Below are positions 46,073 to 54,915 of a DNA stretch of 64,000 bases, piece by piece (position 1 is the first letter of the stretch; each line of letters begins with the position of its first letter). The DNA is from Clostridiaceae bacterium (lineage in GTDB: Bacteria > Bacillota > Clostridia > Lachnospirales > Lachnospiraceae), in the NCBI GenBank assembly GCA_910574345.1, contig CAJSZV010000001.1, forward strand, positions 105,127 through 169,126, written 5' to 3'. Under the pieces are notes generated by a model that was not told the DNA's origin, did not search any database, and saw only the letters and a list, made by a program, of their open reading frames with translations. The translations under genes were made by a program, and so were the position numbers.

Positions 46073-47278
46073 ATGAACAAAGAACTGTTAGAGGCATTGG
46101 AGATTCTGGAAAAGGAAAAGAACATCAGCAAGGAAACCATGCTGGAGGCCATTGAGAATTCCCTGATCACTGCATGCAAGAACCATTTCGGAAAGGCTGA
46201 TAATATCAAAGTCAATATTAACCCTGAGACATGTGATTTTGCGGTGCTGGCAGAGAAAGAAGTAGTGGAACAGACGGAAGATCCCCTTTTGCAGATCAGC
46301 CTGACGGAGGCGAAGATGATGGCTCCCAGGTATGAGGTGGGAGATATTGTGCAGATTCCCATTGAATCCAAATCTTTTGGAAGAATTGCCACTCAGAATG
46401 CCAAGAATGTGATTCTGCAGAAGATCCGGGAGGAGGAAAGAAAATCCCTGTACAAGGACTGGTACGCCAAGGAGAAGGATATCGTTCCCGGTGTTGTACA
46501 AAGATATCTGGGGCGGAATGTGAGCATTAACCTTGGCAAGGCAGATGCTATTTTAAATGAATCGGAGCAGGTAAAGGGAGAGATCTTCCAGCCTACGGAG
46601 CGGATCAAGGTGTATGTGCTGGAAGTAAAGGACACACCCAAAGGCCCCCGTATCTCTGTGTCAAGAACTCATCCGGATCTGGTAAAGCGTCTCTTTGAGC
46701 TGGAAGTGGCGGAGGTAAAGGACGGGACTGTAGAGATCAAGTCTATCGCCAGGGAAGCAGGTTCCAGAACCAAGATCGCAGTGAAATCCAACGATCCCAA
46801 CGTAGATCCCGTAGGTGCCTGCGTGGGCCTTAACGGAGCCAGAGTCAATTCTGTGGTCAGCGAGCTGCGAGGGGAGAAGATTGATATTATCAACTGGGAC
46901 GACAATCCGGCTTACCTGATCGAGAATGCCTTAAGTCCTGCCAAGGTGATCTGTGTGGTGGCGGATGAGGAAGCCAGAGAAGCTCAGGTCATCGTACCGG
47001 ACTACCAGCTGTCTCTGGCCATAGGCAAGGAAGGACAGAATGCCAGACTGGCGGCGAAGCTGACAGGATTCAAGATTGATATTAAGAGCGAGACCCAGGC
47101 AAGAGAGCTTGGCTTGTTTGAAGAGATGGGAATCGAATATCAGACGGAAGAAGGTACGTTTGAAGCGTATCAGGATTATCCGGAGAGCTATGAGGAGTAT
47201 GAGGAAGGCTATGAAGAGTCTTACCAGGAAGACTATCAGGACGATTACCAGGACGATATAATACCAGAACAAGATTAG
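46073..47278 (+). CDS. nusA: Transcription termination/antitermination factor NusA
   Basis: 401 residues: N-terminal RNA-polymerase-binding domain (1-130), S1 (about 130-200; VPGVVQRYLGRNVSINLG), two KH domains (about 200-345; GACVGLNGARVNSVVSEL, SLAIGKEGQNARLAAKL), and an acidic Tyr/Glu/Asp-rich tail (about 350-401). ATG 46073 is five codons into the longest open frame and has GGAGG upstream. The tail is longer than in Bacillus. Confidence 0.97.
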   Translation: MNKELLEALEILEKEKNISKETMLEAIENSLITACKNHFGKADNIKVNINPETCDFAVLAEKEVVEQTEDPLLQISLTEAKMMAPRYEVGDIVQIPIESKSFGRIATQNAKNVILQKIREEERKSLYKDWYAKEKDIVPGVVQRYLGRNVSINLGKADAILNESEQVKGEIFQPTERIKVYVLEVKDTPKGPRISVSRTHPDLVKRLFELEVAEVKDGTVEIKSIAREAGSRTKIAVKSNDPNVDPVGACVGLNGARVNSVVSELRGEKIDIINWDDNPAYLIENALSPAKVICVVADEEAREAQVIVPDYQLSLAIGKEGQNARLAAKLTGFKIDIKSETQARELGLFEEMGIEYQTEEGTFEAYQDYPESYEEYEEGYEESYQEDYQDDYQDDIIPEQD

Positions 47279-47279
47279 A

Positions 47280-47573
47280 ATGGAAGTGAAGACTCAGGTG
47301 AGTACAAAAAAGATACCCCTTCGCCAATGCATTGGCTGTGGAGAGAGTAAAAGCAAAAAAGAGATGATTCGTATTCTGAAGACGGAGACGGAAGGGATCA
47401 TTCTGGACCCTACGGGGCGTAAGAACGGAAGAGGCGCTTATATCTGCCCTTCTTCGGAGTGTCTTAAGAAAGCCATAAAGAGCCGGGGACTGGACCGTTC
47501 TTTTAAGATGCAGGTTCCAAAAGAGGTTTACGAAACGCTAAAAAAGGAGATGGAACAACTTGTCGGACAATAG
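47280..47573 (+). CDS. ylxR: YlxR family RNA-binding protein
   Basis: 97 residues. RQCIGCGESKSKKEMIRIL and GRGAYICPSSECLKKA define the YlxR fold, found between nusA and infB throughout Firmicutes. The start is uncertain: ATG 47280 directly after nusA, or GTG at 47298. Confidence 0.92.
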   Translation: MEVKTQVSTKKIPLRQCIGCGESKSKKEMIRILKTETEGIILDPTGRKNGRGAYICPSSECLKKAIKSRGLDRSFKMQVPKEVYETLKKEMEQLVGQ

Positions 47574-47898
47574 AAAGAAGGTTCTGAACCTGATCGGGTT
47601 GGCCACCAAAGCGGGGAAGACAGCCAGCGGTGAATTCTCCACAGAAAAGGCGGTAAAAAGCGGTAAAGCTTATCTGGTGGTGGTGTCGGAGGAAGCCTCA
47701 GACAACACAAGGAAGAAATTTACCGACATGTGTACTTACTATCGGGTTCCAATCGTGATTTTTGGCGGGAAGGACGAATTGGGTCACTATATGGGCAAAG
47801 AGATGCGGGCGTCTCTGGCCATATTGAATGAAGGATTCGCGAAGGCAGTGGTAAAACAAATGAATATCAACGGAGGTAGTAAGTATGAGAGTCAGTGA
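47560..47898 (+). CDS. ylxQ: L7Ae-family ribosomal-type protein (YlxQ)
   Basis: 112 residues. [20 protein letters not shown] and [16 protein letters not shown] are the L7Ae/L30e kink-turn-binding pattern. The start is TTG 47560, with AAGGAG ten bases upstream. It overlaps both neighbours. Confidence 0.88.
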   Translation: MSDNRKKVLNLIGLATKAGKTASGEFSTEKAVKSGKAYLVVVSEEASDNTRKKFTDMCTYYRVPIVIFGGKDELGHYMGKEMRASLAILNEGFAKAVVKQMNINGGSKYESQ

Positions 47899-50800
47899 GT
47901 TAGCAAAGGAACTGGGCAAGACCAGTAAAGAGATATTAGATATTTTACAGAAGAATCAGGTCAGCGATAAGACGCATTCGTCAAATATAAGTGAAGAGCA
48001 TATTCAGATGGTAAAGAGGATCCTGACACCGGCGCCTGCGAAAGCACCTCAGACACCGGCGCCGGCTTCCTCAGGAAGCAGCGGGGCAGCACCGGCAGAT
48101 CCGCCAAAGAAAAAGATTACGGCAGTATACCGTCCCCAGAATGCCCAGACTATGAGGCAGAGGCCTGCCCAGGGCGGCAGCCGTCCTCAAGGAGCAGGTC
48201 AGGCATCCCGTCCCCAGAACGGTCAGGGACAGCCCGCCCGTTCCCAGGGACAGTCGGCTCCTACGGTTCGTCCTCAGCCAACCCAGGCAGTACGCCCCCA
48301 GTCTCCCGCATCCCAGCCCGTCCAGACAGTGCGTCCCCAGGCTTCTCAGACAGTTTCGGGACAGCAGACCCAGGCAGCGCCGGTTCAGCAGAGCCAGCCG
48401 GTTCGCTCTCAGAACGGACCGGGTACGGTAAGTTCCTCTCAGACTTCCCAGAGCGGTCATTCTCAGTCTCAGCAGGGACAGGAAGGTCAGACTCAGGCAG
48501 TTCAGAACCAGAACAGCCAGACCGGTCAGGCCCAGAGACCGGATGGAAGCCGTGACGGAGGCCGTTCTCAGCAGGGAAGTCAAAGCGGATTCCAGGGCCG
48601 TGACAATAATCGTTCTCAGAATCAGGGAAACCGTGACGACAGCCGTCAGGGCGGCTACCAGGGAGGCCGAGACGGCAGCCGCCAGGGCGGCTACCAGGGA
48701 AGCCGAGACGGCAGCCGTCAGGGCGGTCGAGACGGCAGTCGTCAGGGAGGTCGTGACGGCAATCGTCAGGGCGGCTACCAGGGAAGCCGAGACGGCAGCC
48801 GTCAGGGCGGCTACCAGGGAGGTCGTGACGGCAATCGTCAGGGCGGCTACCAGGGAAGCCGAGACGGCAGTCGTCAGGGCGGCTATCAGGGAAGTCGGGA
48901 CGGCAGCCGTCCCCAAGGCGGCGGTTATCAGGGGAACCGAGACGGCAGTCGTTCCCAGGGCGGCTACCAGGGAAGCCGGGATGGCAGCCGTCAGGGCGGC
49001 TACCAGGGGAGCCGAGACGGCAGTCGTCCCCAGGGCGGTGGTTATCAGGGAAGCCGAGACGGCAGCCGTCCGGGATTTCAGGGAAACCGTGACGGAGCCC
49101 GTCCCCAGGGCGGCCGTCCTCAGGGAGGGCGTCCGGGACAGAAGGACGTGTCAAAGTCCTTTGACACTCCCATCGCCACAAAGCCCCAGAGCAACAGGGC
49201 CAATAAGAATGCCTATAAGAACGATAAATATGATAAGAAGAATATGACGGAGGACGGGCCAAGAACAAAAGGCAAGGTTTCCAAGCATCCCTTTATCATG
49301 CCTCAGAAAACAACGGAGGATAAAGTGGAGGAGACCATCAAGGTTATTACCATACCTGATATACTGACCATTAAAGAACTGGCGGAGAAGATGAAACTGC
49401 AGCCGTCGGCCATTATTAAGAAGCTGTTTTTGAAGGGAACCATTGTTACCCTGAATCAGGAGATTGATTATGAAAAGGCGGAAGAGATCGCCATGGAATA
49501 TGATGTGCTCTGTGAGAGGGAAGTGAAAGTGGATGTTATTGAGGAACTTCTGAAAGAGGATGCGGAGAGCGAAGACGATATGGTGACTAGGCCGCCGGTA
49601 GTCTGTGTTATGGGTCATGTTGATCATGGTAAGACCTCCCTTCTTGATGCCATCCGCGAGACCAATGTGACGGCCAGAGAGGCAGGCGGCATCACCCAGC
49701 ACATCGGCGCCTATGTGGTGGAGATCAACGGAGAAAAGATCACATTTTTAGACACTCCGGGTCATGAGGCTTTTACGGCCATGCGTATGAGAGGCGCCCA
49801 GTCTACGGATATTGCGGTCCTGGTGGTTGCAGCCGACGACGGGGTTATGCCGCAGACTGTGGAAGCCATCAACCATGCCAAGGCAGCAGGTGTGGAAATT
49901 ATTGTGGCTATCAACAAGATCGACAAGCCCAGTGCCAATGTGGAGCGGGTAAAACAGGAACTTTCCGAGTATGAACTGATTCCTGAGGATTGGGGCGGAA
50001 GCACGATCTTTGTGCCTGTGTCCGCCCATACAAAAGAAGGAATCTCCGATCTTCTGGAGATGATTATTCTGGCTTCCGAGGTAAAAGAGTTAAAAGCGAA
50101 CCCCAACCGGAATGCAAGGGGCCTGGTAATTGAGGCTGAACTTGACAAGGGAAAAGGGCCGGTTGCCACTGTGTTGGTACAAAAAGGTACTCTTCATGTG
50201 GGAGATAATATTGCTGCCGGTGCATGTTACGGCAAGGTAAGGGCCATGATGGATGATAAGGGGCGCAGAGTGAAGGAAGCCACGCCGTCCACGCCTGTTG
50301 AGATTCTGGGATTAAACGGAGTGCCCAATGCAGGCGAGGTATTTGTGGTGACGGCCAATGAGAAGGAAGCGAGAAGCTTTGCCGAGACATTTATCTCCGA
50401 GGGCAAAAACAAGCTTCTTGAGGACACCAAGGCCAAGCTGTCTCTGGATGATCTGTTCAGCCAGATTAAGGCGGGCAATGTGAAGGAACTTCCCATTATT
50501 GTCAAGGCGGACGTCCAGGGTTCTGTGGAGGCCGTAAAGCAGAGTCTGGTGAAGCTGTCCAACGAAGAGGTTATGGTAAAGGTAATCCACGGCGGCGTAG
50601 GCGCCATCAACGAATCCGACGTATCTCTGGCATCTGCATCCAACGCCATTATCATAGGCTTTAATGTAAGGCCCGATGTAACTGCCAAGTCCGTGGCGGA
50701 GCAGGAGAAAGTAGACTTAAGGCTTTATAAGGTGATCTACCAGGCAATCGAAGATGTGGAGGCAGCCATGAAGGGTATGCTTGATCCTGTCTTTGAGGAG

Positions 50801-51088
50801 AAGATTATCGGTCATGCCGTTGTGCGTCAGACCTTTAAGGCTTCCGGCGTAGGCACCATCGCAGGTTCTTATGTTTTAGACGGCAAGTTCCAGAGAGGAT
50901 GCTCCGTAAGAATCACCAGAGACGGAGAACAGATCTTTGAGGGCGCTCTGGCTTCCCTTCGCCGCTTTAAGGATGATGTGAAAGAGGTGGCCACAGGATA
51001 CGAGTGCGGTCTGGTGTTTGAAAAATTCAATGACGTCCAGGAGGACGATATGATTGAAGCATATGCCATGGTAGAGGTTCCCCGCTGA
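47885..51088 (+). CDS. infB: Translation initiation factor IF-2 with long repetitive linker
   Basis: 1067 residues. An N-terminal IF2N-like domain (1-50) is followed by a Gln/Pro-rich stretch (about 55-220), then about 13 repeats of a 12-residue unit [12 protein letters not shown] (about 245-420). A second IF2N domain (about 490-545), the G domain ([21 protein letters not shown]) and the C-terminal tRNA-binding domains complete it. It delivers initiator tRNA to the 30S subunit. The linker is unusually long and repetitive. The start overlaps ylxQ, with ACGGAGG upstream. Confidence 0.97.
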   Translation: MRVSELAKELGKTSKEILDILQKNQVSDKTHSSNISEEHIQMVKRILTPAPAKAPQTPAPASSGSSGAAPADPPKKKITAVYRPQNAQTMRQRPAQGGSRPQGAGQASRPQNGQGQPARSQGQSAPTVRPQPTQAVRPQSPASQPVQTVRPQASQTVSGQQTQAAPVQQSQPVRSQNGPGTVSSSQTSQSGHSQSQQGQEGQTQAVQNQNSQTGQAQRPDGSRDGGRSQQGSQSGFQGRDNNRSQNQGNRDDSRQGGYQGGRDGSRQGGYQGSRDGSRQGGRDGSRQGGRDGNRQGGYQGSRDGSRQGGYQGGRDGNRQGGYQGSRDGSRQGGYQGSRDGSRPQGGGYQGNRDGSRSQGGYQGSRDGSRQGGYQGSRDGSRPQGGGYQGSRDGSRPGFQGNRDGARPQGGRPQGGRPGQKDVSKSFDTPIATKPQSNRANKNAYKNDKYDKKNMTEDGPRTKGKVSKHPFIMPQKTTEDKVEETIKVITIPDILTIKELAEKMKLQPSAIIKKLFLKGTIVTLNQEIDYEKAEEIAMEYDVLCEREVKVDVIEELLKEDAESEDDMVTRPPVVCVMGHVDHGKTSLLDAIRETNVTAREAGGITQHIGAYVVEINGEKITFLDTPGHEAFTAMRMRGAQSTDIAVLVVAADDGVMPQTVEAINHAKAAGVEIIVAINKIDKPSANVERVKQELSEYELIPEDWGGSTIFVPVSAHTKEGISDLLEMIILASEVKELKANPNRNARGLVIEAELDKGKGPVATVLVQKGTLHVGDNIAAGACYGKVRAMMDDKGRRVKEATPSTPVEILGLNGVPNAGEVFVVTANEKEARSFAETFISEGKNKLLEDTKAKLSLDDLFSQIKAGNVKELPIIVKADVQGSVEAVKQSLVKLSNEEVMVKVIHGGVGAINESDVSLASASNAIIIGFNVRPDVTAKSVAEQEKVDLRLYKVIYQAIEDVEAAMKGMLDPVFEEKIIGHAVVRQTFKASGVGTIAGSYVLDGKFQRGCSVRITRDGEQIFEGALASLRRFKDDVKEVATGYECGLVFEKFNDVQEDDMIEAYAMVEVPR
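48619..49135 (+). repeat. In-frame 36-bp-type repeats in infB linker
   Basis: Imperfect units reading CAGGGCGGCTACCAGGGA then AGCCGAGACGGCAGCCGT, about 13 copies including shorter RDGSRQGG versions near 48720-48770. They are in frame and encode Arg/Gly/Gln/Asp-rich, probably disordered protein. The long open frames on the other strand here are a by-product of the repeat. Confidence 0.9.
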
Positions 51089-51179
51089 TGTACTGTATCA
51101 TTCGCTTTCAGCGAAAGGAAAGTGTGTCAGTACGCCAGTACCGGGGGGAACCCTGTCCGGCACAAAAGAAAGGAATCAT

Positions 51180-51593
51180 ATGCGCAAAAACAGTATTAAA
51201 AATACAAGAATTAACATGGAAGTGCAGAGAGAGTTAAGTGAGATCATCCGCACCCAGGTAAAGGACCCGGCCCTGAAAGGGGTTATGGTAACCGTGGTGT
51301 CAGCGGAGGTGACTCCTGACCTTAAGTACTGTAAAGCTTATGTAAGTATCCTGGGCAGCGAGGAGCGTGTCCGGGATGCTTATGGAGGGCTGACAAGAGC
51401 AGTGGGATTTATACGAAAGGAACTGGCTGAAAGAGTGAATCTGCGCAATACGCCGGAACTGAAATTTATTCTTGATCAGTCCATTGAATATGGAGTCCAT
51501 ATGTCAAAGCTGATTGATGACGTGACCGCTGCCATGAAATCAGAGGAAGATCATGGCGGGCAGGATGATGAGCCGGAAGAGGAAGACACATAA
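51180..51593 (+). CDS. rbfA: 30S ribosome-binding factor A
   Basis: 137 residues, KH-like fold with KNTRINMEVQRELSEIIRTQ and ELKFILDQSIEYGVHM. Assists 16S rRNA 5' end processing and cold-adapted subunit maturation. It has a Glu/Asp-rich C-terminal tail. The 91-bp gap after infB contains a small hairpin (TTCGCT-TTC-AGCGAA). Confidence 0.95.
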   Translation: MRKNSIKNTRINMEVQRELSEIIRTQVKDPALKGVMVTVVSAEVTPDLKYCKAYVSILGSEERVRDAYGGLTRAVGFIRKELAERVNLRNTPELKFILDQSIEYGVHMSKLIDDVTAAMKSEEDHGGQDDEPEEEDT

Positions 51594-51660
51594 AGAGAAG
51601 GACACGGACTTTTAAGAGGCGTGTTTTGTGGGAAAGCTGAGGGAAGGGAGAAGGATAAGT

Positions 51661-52629
51661 ATGACAAAACTGGAAGAGATGCTTGAACATGGCGGCTCTG
51701 TTGTAATTCTGGGCCATGTGAATCCTGATGGGGACTGTGCAGGTTCCTGTCTGGCCATGTACAACTATGCGAAAAAAAAGAACCCCGGAACATATGTGAG
51801 GCTTTACCTGCAGCCGGTTCCTGGGAAGTTCTCCTACCTGAAAGGGTATGATGAGATTCAGTCAGAGATGCAGGAGGAAAACCCCTTTGATCTGTGTATC
51901 TGTCTGGACTGCAGCGACAGAGAACGCCTTGGCCAGTTTGGAGAATATTTTGACAAGGCAGGGCAGAGTATCTGTATTGACCACCATATTACCAATCAGG
52001 GATATGCCCAGGCAAATGTCATTGATGCCCAGGCCAGTTCTTCCTGTGAGGTTCTTTACGGGCAGTTGCGCCCGGATATGATAGATAAGGATATTGCCGC
52101 CTGTCTCTACACGGGGATGGTTCATGATACGGGCGTGTTCCGCTACAGCTGTACATCGGCCAGGACCATGGAGATTGCCGGCAGGCTTATGGCCATGGGA
52201 ATTGATTTTACGAAAATTATTGACGATACCTTTTTCAGGAAGACTTACCTGCAGAGCCAGATTCTGGGCAGAGCTCTCATGGAGAGTATCCGCTTTATGG
52301 ACGGCAGATGTATCTTTACCGTAATAAAAAAACAGGATATGGCCTTTTACGGTGTGGACAACAAGGACCTGGACGGAATCGTAGACCAGTTAAGGACCAT
52401 TGAGGGAGTGGAGTGCGCCATCTTCATGTACGAGACGGATCCTCATATCTACAAAGTCAGCATGCGTTCCAATGATCTGGTGAATGTAAGCAAAATAGCC
52501 GCTTATTTCGGCGGCGGCGGTCATGTGAGGGCGGCAGGCTGCACCATGTCGGGAAGCGTCCATGATGTGGTGAACAATCTTTCGGAGCATATCGAAAAAC
52601 AGCTGTCTTTGGAGGATGCCAATGTATGA
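51661..52629 (+). CDS. nrnA: DHH/DHHA1 phosphoesterase, NrnA type
   Basis: 322 residues. GHVNPDGDCAGS supplies the first metal-binding aspartates, CIDHHITNQG the DHH motif and FGGGGHVRAAG the DHHA1 end. NrnA degrades nanoRNA and pAp. ATG 51661 follows GGGAGAAGG. The stop overlaps the truB start region. Confidence 0.93.
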   Translation: MTKLEEMLEHGGSVVILGHVNPDGDCAGSCLAMYNYAKKKNPGTYVRLYLQPVPGKFSYLKGYDEIQSEMQEENPFDLCICLDCSDRERLGQFGEYFDKAGQSICIDHHITNQGYAQANVIDAQASSSCEVLYGQLRPDMIDKDIAACLYTGMVHDTGVFRYSCTSARTMEIAGRLMAMGIDFTKIIDDTFFRKTYLQSQILGRALMESIRFMDGRCIFTVIKKQDMAFYGVDNKDLDGIVDQLRTIEGVECAIFMYETDPHIYKVSMRSNDLVNVSKIAAYFGGGGHVRAAGCTMSGSVHDVVNNLSEHIEKQLSLEDANV

Positions 52630-53539
52630 CGGCATATTGAATGTATATAAGGAAAAGGGCTACACGTCACATGATGTGGTGGCAAAGCTGAGAGGGGTTC
52701 TTCACCAGAAAAAAATCGGCCATACGGGTACTCTGGACCCTGACGCTCAGGGCGTGCTTCCCGTGTGCCTGGGAAAAGCCACCAGGCTGTGCGATATGCT
52801 GACAGACAGACAGAAAACCTACCGGGCGGTTCTTATTTTGGGCAGGGAGACTGACACCCAGGATCTGTCAGGGAAGGTCCTCTCTGAACATCCGGTAAAC
52901 GTATCTGAGGAAGAGACAAGGCAGGTTATTCTGGATTTTTTGGGCACCTATGAGCAGCTTCCGCCTATGTATTCCGCCCTTAAAGTCAACGGCAAAAAGC
53001 TGTATGAGCTGGCCAGACAGGGGAAAGTGGTGGAGCGGCAGACAAGGACTGTGACGATTCATGACATTGTCATTGAATCCATAGACCTTCCCCATGTTGC
53101 CATGACTGTCGCCTGCTCCAAGGGAACCTATATTCGTACCTTATGCCACGATATAGGACAGAGGCTGGGATGCGGAGGGTGCATGGAATCCCTTCTGCGC
53201 ACTCAGGTCGGCCGTTTCCGCTTGGAGGACAGCCTGACTCTTTCCCAGATCGAGACTCTTAAGGAGGAAGGCGGACTGGGAGAAAAAATCGTTTCCATTG
53301 AGGAAATGTTTGAAGCCTGTATTCCTCTTGGAACCCTTCCCTCCTCTGACCGGCTTGTGACAAACGGCAATCCTCTTACAGAGAAAGACGTGTTCGGGGA
53401 AGACTGGAAAAAGGGACTGGATGCCCGGCGGGAAATTTATTTCCGGGTATACGACAGCAGGGGAGAGTTTATGGGAATCTATGAGTGGGAACAGGATAAA
53501 GCCCGGCTGAAACCATGGAAAATGTTTCTGGGAGGATAA
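52622..53539 (+). CDS. truB: tRNA pseudouridine(55) synthase
   Basis: 305 residues. GHTGTLDPDAQGVLPVCLGK holds the catalytic aspartate; VACSKGTYIRTLCHDIG is the second conserved block. Start ATG 52622 has GGAGG six bases upstream; the ATG at 52616 abuts that site. Overlaps nrnA by 8 bp. Confidence 0.96.
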   Translation: MYDGILNVYKEKGYTSHDVVAKLRGVLHQKKIGHTGTLDPDAQGVLPVCLGKATRLCDMLTDRQKTYRAVLILGRETDTQDLSGKVLSEHPVNVSEEETRQVILDFLGTYEQLPPMYSALKVNGKKLYELARQGKVVERQTRTVTIHDIVIESIDLPHVAMTVACSKGTYIRTLCHDIGQRLGCGGCMESLLRTQVGRFRLEDSLTLSQIETLKEEGGLGEKIVSIEEMFEACIPLGTLPSSDRLVTNGNPLTEKDVFGEDWKKGLDARREIYFRVYDSRGEFMGIYEWEQDKARLKPWKMFLGG

Positions 53540-53542
53540 AGG

Positions 53543-54484
53543 ATGATGAAGTGTTTCATCGGAGAGACGGAATTTAAGATCAATAAGCCTGCAGTGGTGA
53601 CGATCGGAAAGTTTGACGGGCGCCACAAAGGCCACCAGAAGCTTCTTGGACGTATGATGGAGTTTAAGAGAAAGTACGGCTATGAGACGGCTGTGTTTAC
53701 ATTTGATATGGCGCCTGTGTCCAGGCTTTCAGGAACTGCCCAGAAGGTGATCACCACCAACCAGGAACGCCGCAACAATATGGAAAAGATGGGAATCGAC
53801 TATCTGGCGGAGTATCCCTTTACCAGGGATGTGATCCATCTGTCAGCAGAGGATTTTGTGAAAAAGATCCTTATTGACAAGATGAATGCAAAGGCCATCG
53901 TAGTGGGGACAGACTGCGGTTTTGGATATCAGAGGTCAGGCAATGCCCAGGTTCTTCGGGAATTATCAGGGAAATATGGATACCAGCTGGAGGTAATCGT
54001 CAAAGAGCAGGACGACAAGCGTGATATCAGCAGCACCTACATTAAGGAAGAGCTGTCCAGAGGAAACATAGAAAAGGCCAACAAGCTTTTGGGAGAGCCC
54101 TATGCCATTCATGGAACCGTGGTTCACGGCAACCATGTAGGCGGGCCGGTGTTGGGGTTTCCCACAGTCAATGTGATTCCGCCGAAGGAAAAATTTCTTC
54201 CTCCTTTCGGGGTCTATGTATCCAGAGTGCTGGCGGAGGGAATCTATTACGGCGGAATTACCAATATCGGGCGGAAACCTACGGTGGAAAAAGAGTCTCC
54301 CATAGGAGTGGAAACCTATATTTTTGGTTTGGATAAGGATTTATATGGAAAGAATATAGAAGTACAGCTTCTGAACTTTGAACGGCCGGAGAGGAAGTTC
54401 GGCTCTCTGGACCAACTGAAACAGCAGCTGGAGCGAGATAAGGAATATGGTCTTTCTTATCTTGACAAGCAAAAGGTCTTATGA
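53543..54484 (+). CDS. ribF: Bifunctional riboflavin kinase/FAD synthetase
   Basis: 313 residues. The N-terminal FAD-synthetase domain begins VVTIGKFDGRHKGHQKLL (HxGH motif), and the C-terminal flavokinase domain contains GFPTVNVIPP and GVYVSRVL. It converts riboflavin to FMN and FAD. Three bases after truB. Confidence 0.96.
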   Translation: MMKCFIGETEFKINKPAVVTIGKFDGRHKGHQKLLGRMMEFKRKYGYETAVFTFDMAPVSRLSGTAQKVITTNQERRNNMEKMGIDYLAEYPFTRDVIHLSAEDFVKKILIDKMNAKAIVVGTDCGFGYQRSGNAQVLRELSGKYGYQLEVIVKEQDDKRDISSTYIKEELSRGNIEKANKLLGEPYAIHGTVVHGNHVGGPVLGFPTVNVIPPKEKFLPPFGVYVSRVLAEGIYYGGITNIGRKPTVEKESPIGVETYIFGLDKDLYGKNIEVQLLNFERPERKFGSLDQLKQQLERDKEYGLSYLDKQKVL

Positions 54485-54490
54485 TAATAT
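54462..54490 (+). promoter_or_regulatory. Internal promoter for rpsO
   Basis: A perfect TTGACA (54462-54467) at the end of ribF, with GATAAT 15 bp or TAATAT 17 bp downstream. Followed by a leader (54491-54581) with a GC-rich stem-loop near 54509-54530, where S15 autoregulation would act. Confidence 0.5.
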
Positions 54491-54581
54491 AAATCGGTAT
54501 GAACAGACGCCGGGGCTCAGTTGCCGGATGCTCCAACCAGCTACTTAGTCAGCGGTTTGAAAAGAAAAGGAGAGAATTATC

Positions 54582-54848
54582 ATGATTTCAAAGGAAAAGA
54601 AAGCAGAGATTATCGAGAAGTATGGAAGAAAGCCTGGGGATACAGGTTCACCGGAGGTTCAGATCGCTATTCTGACTGAGAGAATTACAGAGCTGACCGA
54701 GCATCTCAAGAACAATCAGAAGGATCATCATTCCAGACGCGGTCTTCTTAAGATGGTAGGACAGAGACGTGGTCTTCTTGATTATCTGAAGAAGACAGAT
54801 CTTGACGGTTATCGTGCTCTGATTGAGAAGTTAGGCATCAGAAAGTAG
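54582..54848 (+). CDS. rpsO: 30S ribosomal protein S15
   Basis: 88 residues, the standard length. [20 protein letters not shown] and [20 protein letters not shown] are signature segments. AAAGGAGAG precedes the start. Followed by a terminator hairpin before pnp, the common rpsO-pnp arrangement. Confidence 0.98.
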   Translation: MISKEKKAEIIEKYGRKPGDTGSPEVQIAILTERITELTEHLKNNQKDHHSRRGLLKMVGQRRGLLDYLKKTDLDGYRALIEKLGIRK

Positions 54849-54864
54849 TGAATAATGAATTTGC

Positions 54865-54895
54865 TAGGGTGGAGTTTTGCTCCACCCTATCTTTA
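54865..54895 (+). terminator. rpsO terminator/attenuator before pnp
   Basis: TAGGGTGGAG (54865-54874), loop TTTTG, CTCCACCCTA (54880-54889), then TCTTTAG. A strong 10-bp stem with a short T-rich tail. Confidence 0.8.
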
Positions 54896-54915
54896 GTATA
54901 GAAAAGGAGATTACC

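Noticed and set aside
48071-48916. Long open frames on the minus strand within infB
   Set aside because: By-products of the GC-rich in-frame repeat; low-complexity translations with no ribosome-binding sites.
48619-49135. CRISPR-like repeat array
   Set aside because: The repeats are contiguous, imperfect, in frame with infB and encode the IF2 linker; there are no unique spacers and no cas genes.
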